NCBI GenBank assembly: GCA_965214335.1
Contig: CBDCBO010000008.1
Span: 372,001-436,000, forward strand
Source of the DNA: Velthaea sp965214335
GTDB taxonomy: Bacteria > Vulcanimicrobiota > Vulcanimicrobiia > Vulcanimicrobiales > Vulcanimicrobiaceae
Direction: 5' to 3'
DNA length: 64,000 nucleotides
The notes under the pieces were generated by a model. It was not told where the DNA came from, did not search any database, and saw nothing but the letters and a program-made list of their open reading frames with translations. A program made the translations under genes and the position numbers. Shown here in pieces: positions 44,751 through 51,448 of this stretch (position 1 is the first letter of the stretch; each line of letters begins with the position of its first letter).

Positions 44751-45263
44751 TTACGGCGAAGCCTCTTCAGACGAAGCCTCTGCAAACGATGAATACTTGC
44801 GCGCGGATAACGCGTTTTTGTTGCGGCCGGGTTCGAAGGAACGCGCGACATCCCGTTCGTCGGCGCTCGCGCAGGAACGGGGGCCGAACACGGTCAGCGG
44901 CAAGCGCGAGATGAGCACCGGGTGATCCGGGACGCCGCAGCGAGTCGCGTCGACCGGGGTCGTTGCAGCGGCAAGTGCCGACGATAGCCACACCAGCGGC
45001 TGCATCTTCGCCGGCCGCTGAAACGCACCGAGCGGCAGTGCCGCGATCGGCGCGGCCGCGGCGGCCGTGCGAAACACGGGCTGGAACGCGCGCGGGCCCG
45101 AACCTACGAACACACGCGCGCTCGGTCGTGCCGCCATCACGGCGATCCCGGAGTGCGCCATGCGCACGGCCACGGGCGCAGCCCTTGCCACATCAGCCTT
45201 GTGCGCCGCCAGGCACACCGCGACGAGAGCAACCGCGACGTACCGGTTCTTCCGCTTTGCCAT
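44751..45263 (-). CDS. hypothetical secreted protein
   Basis: A 170-codon frame starts MAKRKNRYVAVALVAVCLAA, a fair signal peptide, followed by an Ala/Pro-rich body and two Cys. No domain is recognised. Its C-terminal end contains a short imperfect direct repeat (GAAGCCTCTTCAGAC...GAAGCCTCTGC) that encodes Glu/Ala/Ser. Coding is plausible but not proven. Confidence 0.4.
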   Translation of the reverse strand: MAKRKNRYVAVALVAVCLAAHKADVARAAPVAVRMAHSGIAVMAARPSARVFVGSGPRAFQPVFRTAAAAAPIAALPLGAFQRPAKMQPLVWLSSALAAATTPVDATRCGVPDHPVLISRLPLTVFGPRSCASADERDVARSFEPGRNKNALSARKYSSFAEASSEEASP

Positions 45264-45438
45264 GCATGGGCGCGTTCGACGGCAGCTACGGTCAAGTCCG
45301 CCTGCGGGCCGCGCGCCCGCAGCGACGGTCATTTGGCTCGGCCAGACCTGCCATCAGTCGCATACAAGACCAGCGGGACGGGGCAAGCTATAACGACAAG
45401 GCGGCATCAACGCCGCATCCGCGATCTTGGAGCTCACC

Positions 45439-45678
45439 GTGCCAGTAGAAAACCAGAACGACGACCGGCGCAGCGATAGCCCGTCACCCTTAGCCGTAGC
45501 GGCGTTTCGGCTCCGCACGTTCGCAGATATGCCGGTTCCTCAACGTCGCAGCGGACCACGCCGGCGCCGGATGGCCACAGTCAGCGTCGAACGGCGGCAC
45601 CGCGACCGGCGCGAAGCCCGTCCCGGCGTCGACGGACTTCTGCGAACGGTCCTGGCCGACGACTGGAAATTGCATTAA
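45439..45678 (+). CDS. small basic hypothetical protein
   Basis: A 79-residue frame starting at GTG 45439, six bases after GGAG, reading MPVENQNDDRRSDSPSPLAV with Arg-rich RRSGPRRRRM. It has no signal, membrane segment or known domain. The ribosome site supports translation; the composition alone does not. Confidence 0.4.
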   Translation: MPVENQNDDRRSDSPSPLAVAAFRLRTFADMPVPQRRSGPRRRRMATVSVERRHRDRREARPGVDGLLRTVLADDWKLH

Positions 45679-45728
45679 GCGTACCAGCTGACCGGGACAA
45701 CGGGCGCACCCAAGCAAACCCGCCCGGT

Positions 45729-46346
45729 ATGAACGATCAACAACTCTCGGCGACGGATATCGTCATCGTCTTTACCGATCTGCAGGAAGGCATCCTCAAC
45801 GTCGGTGCGACGAACGATGCGCAACGCGTGCGAAACAGCGCGGGAGCACTAGCGGATCTCGCACAGACGTTCGCGCTACCGGTCGTTATTTCGAGTGTCC
45901 CGACGACCGGCGGCACCGTTGCTCCGTTGCTGGTAGAAATAACAAGCCGGCTCGAAGACGCGAAAGCGCTCGTGCGAACGACGGCAAACGCAATGGACGA
46001 CGCGCCGTTCCGCGCGGCGCTCGCATCGGCCGGCCGGCATGTGATCGTCATCGGCGGCGTCGCGACGGAAGTAGCGGTACGCTTAACGGCCCTCGCCGCA
46101 CACCGGGAAGGCTATCACGTGATCGTTGCCGTCGACGCGTGCTCCGGGCTCGACGCGCGCGGCGAATCCGCGACCTTCATCCATTTGAGCGCAATAGGCA
46201 TCGAGCTATCGACGGTGGCCACGATCGCCGCGCAGTTAGCCGGTGACTTCGGCAGCGACCGCGGCCGGGCCGCGATGCGCGCCTTGCGCTCGACGCTCAA
46301 CGTCCATACACACGAGCACCAACACGACGAAGGTGAGTCACACTAA
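45729..46346 (+). CDS. isochorismatase-like hydrolase lacking the nucleophilic Cys
   Basis: The 205-residue protein has the isochorismatase fold: IVIVFTDLQEGIL (catalytic Asp), and the loop GGVATEVAVRLTALAAHREGYHV that normally reads GVxTxxCV. The Cys position is Ala, so a Cys-dependent amidase mechanism is not possible. Isochorismatases proper (EntB, PhzD) also lack the Cys. The C-terminus is His-rich (NVHTHEHQHDEG). Convergent with a DUF1232 gene. Confidence 0.85.
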   Translation: MNDQQLSATDIVIVFTDLQEGILNVGATNDAQRVRNSAGALADLAQTFALPVVISSVPTTGGTVAPLLVEITSRLEDAKALVRTTANAMDDAPFRAALASAGRHVIVIGGVATEVAVRLTALAAHREGYHVIVAVDACSGLDARGESATFIHLSAIGIELSTVATIAAQLAGDFGSDRGRAAMRALRSTLNVHTHEHQHDEGESH

Positions 46347-46352
46347 GGCGGC

Positions 46353-46619
46353 TTACCGCCGAAGGCTACCGGCCTCGAATGTATTCTGATACGGCCGGCT
46401 CGCTCGCGTAAACCACATCAAAACGAGGCCGAGCAGACCGGCGTCATCAAGGATGCCGAGCAACGGAATGTCGCCCAAGAAATTGAGCGGCGAGATGACG
46501 AAGAGTGCCGCTCCGACTGCGATGAGCTTAAGCCGGCCCGGCACTCGGCCGTCGACTAACGCATGAAGCGCACGCGCGAGTGTTCTTCGCAGGCCCGGCA
46601 GTCGCCGCAACAAGATCAT
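46353..46619 (-). CDS. DUF1232 (YkvA) membrane protein
   Basis: The 88-residue protein carries the DUF1232 hallmark VPGRLKLIAVGAALFVISPLNFLGDIPLLGILDDAGLL: a membrane helix with ISPxDxxPDxIPxLGxxDD-like turn. Function unknown; the family is small and membrane-associated. It lies seven bases from the isochorismatase-like gene on the opposite strand. Confidence 0.88.
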   Translation of the reverse strand: MILLRRLPGLRRTLARALHALVDGRVPGRLKLIAVGAALFVISPLNFLGDIPLLGILDDAGLLGLVLMWFTRASRPYQNTFEAGSLRR

Positions 46620-46707
46620 GCCTCACCCTACTCAAGCGCGAAGTGCAGGTTTCAGATCCGTGCAGCGGCGCAAACACGAGCAACACCGTTGCCGAGGCTC
46701 GCGGAGA

Positions 46708-47550
46708 CTACATCGGCAACTGCTTCGGCATGTTGAACACGCGACCGAGCAGTCCGTCGAATGCCGGATCCGGCAGCAACCAGCGCAAAAAAAGAATGAT
46801 GCGCGCGGCCGGCGAGGTGGCATAGCGAGCTTTTGGCTTTGCGACCGTGGCGGCATGCACGATAACGTCTGCGCAGTCGTCCGCCGTCTGCTGGCCTTGC
46901 TCGCGTGTGAACATTGCTACGGCGCGATCGAGAATCGTTGCGTAGGGGCCCGCGCCGGATACCTTGCGCGCGTTGTCGAGTGCAACGCCGGTCCACTCCG
47001 TGACGGTACCCGCCGGCTCGATCACGACGACGTCGATCCCAAACGGCCGCAATTCGTTGCGCAGACAGTCGGAGAACCCCTCAACGGCAAACTTCGAGGC
47101 GTGATACCACGCGCCGAGCGGAGACCAGATCTTTCCGCCGATCGACGTGATATTGATGATGCGCCCGGAGCGACGGCGGCGCATCGCCGGCAGCACGAGT
47201 TGAATGGCATGTGCGAGCCCGAACACATTGACGTCCATTTGCGCGCGCGCATCGGCCATCGGGACTTCTTCGACCGAGCCATAGAAGCCGTAACCGGCAT
47301 TGTTGACGAGCACGTCGATGCGATCGCCTTCGGCGAGCACGGCCGCCGCAAATGCTTCGATGCTCTCCGACTGGGTTAGGTCCAGATGATGGATGCGCGC
47401 GCCGAGCGTCGCAAGATCGGCCATCGCGTCCGTTCGGCGCGCCGCGGCGTGAACGCGGTAGCCCTTTGCGAGCAACTTTCGTGCGACCGACTTTCCGATA
47501 CCCGAGGACGCGCCGGTGACGATCGCGACCGGCATTTGTGCTGTCTGCAT
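46708..47550 (-). CDS. short-chain dehydrogenase/reductase
   Basis: The approximately 280-residue classical SDR has TGASSGIGKSVARKLLAKG, NNAGYGFYGSVEE, and the catalytic INITSIGGKIWSPLGAWYHASKFAVEGFSD (Ser, Tyr, Lys). A C-terminal hydrophobic segment (ARIILFLRWLLPDPAF) could associate with membrane. ATG 47550 is preferred; another at 47577 lies inside the operator. It is divergent from a TetR gene whose operator covers its promoter. Confidence 0.9.
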   Translation of the reverse strand: MQTAQMPVAIVTGASSGIGKSVARKLLAKGYRVHAAARRTDAMADLATLGARIHHLDLTQSESIEAFAAAVLAEGDRIDVLVNNAGYGFYGSVEEVPMADARAQMDVNVFGLAHAIQLVLPAMRRRRSGRIINITSIGGKIWSPLGAWYHASKFAVEGFSDCLRNELRPFGIDVVVIEPAGTVTEWTGVALDNARKVSGAGPYATILDRAVAMFTREQGQQTADDCADVIVHAATVAKPKARYATSPAARIILFLRWLLPDPAFDGLLGRVFNMPKQLPM

Positions 47551-47552
47551 GT

Positions 47553-47586
47553 TTGACAGATTGACATTATTTGACATGCGTGTCAA
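47553..47586. promoter_or_regulatory. TetR-type operator between SDR and tetR genes
   Basis: Three TTGACA copies (47553-47558, 47561-47566, 47571-47576) are followed by TGTCAA (47581-47586). TTGACA-TGCG-TGTCAA forms a palindrome with 6-bp arms. This lies in the divergent promoter region and overlaps potential -35 boxes. It is a natural site for the adjacent TetR regulator to repress both genes. Confidence 0.65.
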
Positions 47587-47601
47587 GATACTTTCAGATC
47601 G

Positions 47602-48129
47602 ATGACGCGCGCCAAAGCAGATTCTCCCAGACGCGAAACGATCGTTGCGGCAGCGCGCGAATGTTTCCTTCGCTTCGGCTATGCGAAGACGTCCTTCGCG
47701 GACGTCGCGCAAGCCGCGGGCATCTCGCGCCCACTCATCTATTTACATTTTAAGGGCAAGGACGAACTGCTCGGGGCAGTGTTCACCACCGTTTTCGAAG
47801 AGCGCTATCCGGCCGTGGAACGAACTCTCGCGGCGAACATGACACCAGCGGCAAAGCTCACCGGCATCTACGAGCAGTTACTCATCGAACCGTGGGCCGA
47901 AGTGACCGGCGGTGCCGCTTCCGAAGAATTCCTTGCGACGTGCGAGCAGATCATTCCGGCGGCTGCGGCGGCGTACGAGAAGCGCCGCTTACGCTACACG
48001 CTTGCAATCCTCGCCGACCGCGAACTCGCGCAGGTGTTTGTGATGTCGGCCGACGGACTTCTCGCCGACCTGCCGTCCGTCGACCTTTTGCGCAAACGGC
48101 TCAAGCGGCTGATCGAGCGATTTACGTAG
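47602..48129 (+). CDS. TetR family transcriptional regulator
   Basis: The 175-residue regulator has an N-terminal helix-turn-helix: RETIVAAARECFLRFGYAKT, SFADVAQAAGISRPLIYLHF and KGKDELLGAV, all standard TetR_N. The C-terminal ligand domain is not diagnostic. It is divergent from the SDR at 46708, separated by an operator-like palindrome. It probably represses the SDR and itself. Confidence 0.93.
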   Translation: MTRAKADSPRRETIVAAARECFLRFGYAKTSFADVAQAAGISRPLIYLHFKGKDELLGAVFTTVFEERYPAVERTLAANMTPAAKLTGIYEQLLIEPWAEVTGGAASEEFLATCEQIIPAAAAAYEKRRLRYTLAILADRELAQVFVMSADGLLADLPSVDLLRKRLKRLIERFT

Positions 48130-48475
48130 GCGATCGCCGCTTACTCGATGGGTGACGGGCGGATCGGCCGTAGCCCGAACGCAAGACGTGCAGCGCAGTC
48201 CGTTCGTAATTTACGTCAGACACGCTTCAAATTTCAGTCGAAAATTCGGACGATCGTTGAGGCACGTTCGCTGCGGCCGGCGTCGTGCAGGCGCCCGAAG
48301 AGCGCGGAGCGATTCGTACGGCGTTACGGATCGCGAGATGCGGCGAGTTGCTAAAATCGGCGGTTGCGCGGCAAAAAAAAGGCTGTGGTGATGGGCGAAT
48401 CGGGGCATGTTCCCGAGTGCGATATCTCACGCGAGGACATGCCACGACAGCTCGTGGGACTACTCCGCAGAGCGG
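48130..48475. other. intergenic region, no gene recognised
   Basis: 346 bases after tetR and before the convergent fasciclin gene. Both strands have short open frames, but none has a ribosome site or a recognisable sequence. An A-run (48373-48380) is present. No hairpin with a U-tract was found. Confidence 0.5.
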
Positions 48476-48880
48476 TTAATTTGCGGGTAGCAGGACCGCG
48501 TCAATAACGTGAATGACGCCGTTGTCGCTGACGATGTCGGCTGAGATGACGTTGGATTCGTTGATCTTCACGCCGCCGTTCACGTGCACGTGAATGTCGC
48601 CGCCTTCAACGGTCTTGACATTATGAAGCTTCGCGACGTCGGCCGAGCGCACGTCTCCGGAAACCACATGATACGTCAGGATTTTTTTGAGTTTCGGAAT
48701 GTCGGCCAATAGAGAGTCGACCGTCCCGGCCGGCAGTTTTGCAAATGCGGCATCGTTCGGCGCGAAAACGGTGAACGGTCCTTTGCCCTCGAGCGTAGAG
48801 TCAAGTCCGGCCGCTTTTACAGCCGCGAGAAGGGTCTTGAATGTGCCGGCTTGATCGGCGGTTTGAACGATATTCGACAT
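48476..48880 (-). CDS. fasciclin-domain protein
   Basis: The 134-residue single FAS1 domain has TFKTLLAAVKAAGLDSTLEGKGPFTVFAPNDAAFAKLP (H1 region) and the H2-like YHVVSGDVRSADVAKLHNVKTV with IHVIDAVLLP. FAS1 domains mediate adhesion. It has no signal peptide in the annotated start, which is unusual; a start further upstream was not found. Confidence 0.93.
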   Translation of the reverse strand: MSNIVQTADQAGTFKTLLAAVKAAGLDSTLEGKGPFTVFAPNDAAFAKLPAGTVDSLLADIPKLKKILTYHVVSGDVRSADVAKLHNVKTVEGGDIHVHVNGGVKINESNVISADIVSDNGVIHVIDAVLLPAN

Positions 48881-49089
48881 AGTACCTCAAGTTGCGATTG
48901 ATTTGTAACCATCCGTGTCGACACGGCTCGACGAAAGATCGTTCCCGCGTAGGAGCGGTTCCCGCGTCGAAATCGCGCGACGATTCGAAGCGGCTCAACG
49001 GCTCGCTCCCAACGGACGAATAACTCGCCGGCCTCGCAAGTTTTTGGCGACCGCTAAAAGACGATACGGTCTCTCAGCGTAGCCTGCTT

Positions 49090-49260
49090 TTGCTTGAGCA
49101 CGGTCTGCACCGGACTCCGATCGCGCTCGCGATCGTGCTCGCGGCCCGACTCGATATCACAGATATCACCACCGTCAACGTCGCACCGCCGACCATCAAA
49201 GGCAGTCTCGGCGAAAATATCGAGGACGCCCCGTGGGTCACCACGGCATACTCATCGCGG
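49090..49260 (+). pseudogene. DHA2/EmrB-type MFS transporter, N-terminal scrap
   Basis: The stretch IALAIVLAARLDITDITTVNVAPPTIKGSLGENIEDAPWVTTAYS matches helix 1 and the following loop of EmrB-type multidrug transporters (DTTIVNVALPTI..LG....WV.TAY). After 49260 the similarity ends and nothing of the remaining 13 helices is present. The gap 49261-49566 contains no other recognised gene. Confidence 0.65.
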
Positions 49261-49566
49261 TTAAATTCGCTCTACCGATTTTGCCGCGGCTCAAGAATCT
49301 TTGCCGTCGCAGACGTTAATGCGTTCTTTCCATTCTCGATTGTACACTTGCTTAAGCGGCTTGCGGAGCCTAACGATCTCTCAGCGAAATCGTTTGTTGG
49401 GCGTGCTGCAAGACCTACTCGCTCGCATCAAGATGCGCGTGACTGCGCGTGACCGCGCGTGGAAATCACTTCCGTAAGCTGTAAACGATGCTAACGCCGA
49501 AGATTAGATTACTGCAAACTCGACTCGTATCCGTAACGCATGCTTTTCACCAGACGTAGTACGACT

Positions 49567-50193
49567 ATGAACTCGAATGTAACGATGCTCAAGCCGCGTG
49601 ACGAGGCTCGCCCACGCGTTGCGCTGATCGCGCATGATGCGTGTAAAGACGCAATGGCGCAATGGGCGACATTTAATCGTGGAAGTTTGTTGCGGTGCGA
49701 ACTCTATGCGACGGCGACGACCGGCAGACGCGTATCCGACCTCGTCGGATTACCGATCGAACTGCTGCTGTCAGGCCCACTCGGCGGCGACGCGCAGGTA
49801 GGCGGCATGATCGCTGAAAATCGGCTCGATCTGGTGATCTTCTTCTGGGATCCGCTCACGACGCAGCCGCATGACGTCGATGTAAAGATGCTGCTGCGTC
49901 TGGCGGTATTGCACAACGTGCCGATCGCGTGCAACCGCAGTTCGGCCGACTTTCTCATCTCGTCGCCGTTTTTCAGCCAGCCTACTTGGCTAGCGCGCCG
50001 TTACCAGCTAAGCCGACGCCGCGACTCGAGCCGGGCTCGCCCTGCCGGTAGGCCCTTGGCTGGACCGGACATCTCTGCTTTGCTAAGGACCGGACATTTC
50101 TGCTTTGCAAGGAAGTGCATCGGGTGTAAGCACCGACAAAGCAGAAATGTCCGCTTCGAGGGCGGATTTAACTGCGGCGCCAGGGGTGGTTGA
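49567..50193 (+). CDS. mgsA: methylglyoxal synthase with IS-derived C-terminal extension
   Basis: The core (residues about 12-140) is a full MgsA: VALIAHDACKDAMAQW, LYATATTGRRV, LLSGPLGGDAQVGGMI (catalytic Asp), DLVIFFWDPLTTQPHD, NVPIACNRSSADFLISSP. It converts dihydroxyacetone phosphate to methylglyoxal and phosphate. MgsA normally ends about here at 150 residues. The frame instead continues for about 60 residues through the IS ends at 50051-50153 (ALLRTGHFCFA). The native C-terminus was therefore replaced by element sequence; activity may be kept. Confidence 0.85.
   Translation: MNSNVTMLKPRDEARPRVALIAHDACKDAMAQWATFNRGSLLRCELYATATTGRRVSDLVGLPIELLLSGPLGGDAQVGGMIAENRLDLVIFFWDPLTTQPHDVDVKMLLRLAVLHNVPIACNRSSADFLISSPFFSQPTWLARRYQLSRRRDSSRARPAGRPLAGPDISALLRTGHFCFARKCIGCKHRQSRNVRFEGGFNCGARGG
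50051..50125 (-). mobile_element. truncated ISNCY-like left end (copy 2)
   Basis: It carries the shared sequence CCTTGGCTGGACCGGACAT and both 25-base subterminal repeats ending CCGGACATTTCTGCTTTG (50090-50107), then the outer GGAAGTGCATCGGG as in copy 3. The transposase side has been replaced by the 3' end of mgsA. It abuts the right end of the neighbouring element. Confidence 0.72.
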
Positions 50194-51237
50194 TCGTATG
50201 AGCCTGGCTGCGCCGATTGAGATAGGCGTTGAGGTCCTTGGCCCCGACGATCGGCGCGGATCGGACGGCGTAGCGACTTGTTGGCTTTCGAGGCTGAGTT
50301 CCGTGGTGGACCGTCGGTCCACTTGCAGCCGCGAGCCCGCGCAGAGCTTGAGCCGCTAGGGATCCACCAGAGTGAAGGCGATGTCGTCGACATGAGATTC
50401 TTTGTCACCACGCGTTCTTCACGCCGGCACTGCTTGAGGTCCGTCGGACTTCGCGGTGGGCATCTTCAGCTGACTGCGGCGTTCCGCGCGCGTTGTGTGC
50501 GGTCTGCGGAAGGAAAGCGTTGGCGTCGGGCACGACATGGCTTGATCAGGCGGCTTGGAACGTCCGATTACGCGGACACGGCCTTTAGCTTGCGGCGTCG
50601 ATATCGTTGTTGATGCCCGAATAGCGAAAGATGCTGTGTTTATCGTCGAAAGCGGGCGTTTCAGGTGCTTGCGAAAGCAGTAAGTAGCCGTCGGTGGTTT
50701 CGGTGTCAAAGCGAGCCGAGGTGATGCGGCTTGTAGCATCATCGATGGCTAAAAGCAAGGTGCAGCGCTCCTCGAACCAATCGTGCACCGTCCATTTCGT
50801 TCGCCAAAACGCGGCCGGCGTTCCGCAAGGGATGCACGTTTCGCTTGCGCCGCTTGGCCTTCCACAGATCATTCTCGATGAGCAAGGCGCGCAACCATCC
50901 GCGCTCACGTTGCGCGAGCCGCAGCTAAGAAGGTCGGCCCGAAGCCGCTTCGCCGCGGCAGCGTTCTAAGACTTACGGCGACGCGGTTGTTGGGCGGCTT
51001 CCCACGCCGTGGAACGGACGGCGCCTCGAGCTTCCAATCCGCGCAGCAAGCGCCGCAGCTGGCGCTCTGACTCCGAGCATCCGGACGTCGAAAGCCTCTC
51101 TGCTGGAGGATGCGGAGGCGTTCCAGTTCGGCCCATGGTCAGGAGCTCCATAGGGGGCCCCCTTGGCTGCTCCGGACATCTCTGCTTTGCTAAGGACCGG
51201 ACATTTCTGCTTTGGTCCTGCAGGAAGATGCATCGGG
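50126..51237 (-). mobile_element. ISNCY-like insertion sequence, decayed
   Basis: The element is bounded by a right end with CAAAGCAGAAATGTCC (50137-50152) and a left end whose subterminal repeats lie at 51172-51214, the two being in inverted orientation. Between them is a broken transposase. The outer left terminus ends in TGCATCGGG at 51237, directly before TTGACG of the next promoter. No clear target duplication could be assigned because copy 2 lies at its other side. Confidence 0.75.
50160..51151 (-). pseudogene. ISNCY-type DDE transposase, frameshifted
   Basis: Pieces recognised on the minus strand: MELLTMGRTGTP at 51151, a helix-turn-helix-like SESERQLRRLLRGLEARGAV, then HDWFEERCTLLLAIDDATSR and ARFDTETTDGYLLL followed by FDDKHSIFR, then QAKGRV in another frame near 50590. 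These are the DDE-core landmarks (IDDAT ... SDKHSVFR ... QAKGRVER). At least three frame changes and internal stops make it inactive. Confidence 0.82.
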
Positions 51238-51267
51238 TTGACGTCCGGCGTCAAAACATGGTACATG
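51238..51267 (+). promoter_or_regulatory. candidate promoter of the pheA-aroF leader transcript
   Basis: TTGACG (51238-51243), 18-base spacer, TACATG (51262-51267). The leader-peptide ATG is at 51276, nine bases after the -10, so the transcript would start at or just before it. The -35 touches the outer end of the IS. The same spacing and IS relation occur before rplU. Confidence 0.45.
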
Positions 51268-51275
51268 CATGAGAC

Positions 51276-51362
51276 ATGTCCCACTCGGCACCGTCGTACC
51301 GCTACCCATATTTCTATTTTGCCGGCAGCAAAGCGCTTCGGCGCGGTAGGCGATTGCCGTAA
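51276..51362 (+). CDS. aromatic leader peptide of a transcription attenuator
   Basis: A 28-codon frame begins ATG TCC CAC and contains YRYPYFYF: six aromatic codons (TAC, TAC, TAT, TTC, TAT, TTT) among eight, ending with an Arg-rich tail and TAA at 51360-51362. One base later comes a stable hairpin and then a U-tract terminator, followed by the pheA-aroF fusion gene. This is the arrangement of a phenylalanine/tyrosine-responsive attenuator, in which stalling at scarce Phe/Tyr codons prevents the terminator. No Shine-Dalgarno is seen; the transcript is predicted near-leaderless. Confidence 0.8.
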   Translation: MSHSAPSYRYPYFYFAGSKALRRGRRLP

Positions 51363-51382
51363 CGGTCTCCCCAGAGAGACCG
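51363..51382 (+). promoter_or_regulatory. attenuator pause hairpin
   Basis: CGGTCTC (51363-51369) pairs perfectly with GAGACCG (51376-51382) over a 6-base loop, beginning just after the leader stop codon. It would be covered by or released from a ribosome terminating at the leader. The full set of alternative pairings was not resolved by hand. Confidence 0.6.
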
Positions 51383-51392
51383 GACGAACTGC

Positions 51393-51432
51393 AAGAGCCC
51401 CGCTCGCCGCAAGCGCGTGGGGCTCTTTTTTT
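51393..51432 (+). terminator. leader (attenuator) terminator of pheA-aroF
   Basis: AAGAGCCCC (51393-51401) pairs with GGGGCTCTT (51419-51427), nine base pairs, followed by a run of Ts to 51432. It lies between the leader peptide and the ATG at 51449, so it would stop transcription before the structural gene unless disrupted. Confidence 0.9.
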
Positions 51433-51448
51433 ATAAGTGAACGAGGCT

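Noticed and set aside
48130..48475. several 60-75 codon frames between tetR and the fasciclin gene
   Set aside because: No ribosome sites, overlapping frames on both strands, no recognisable sequence.
50051..51237. CRISPR-like interpretation of the repeated CCGGACAT..CTGCTTTG units
   Set aside because: Only two units per site, no regular spacers, and they sit at the ends of a transposase remnant.
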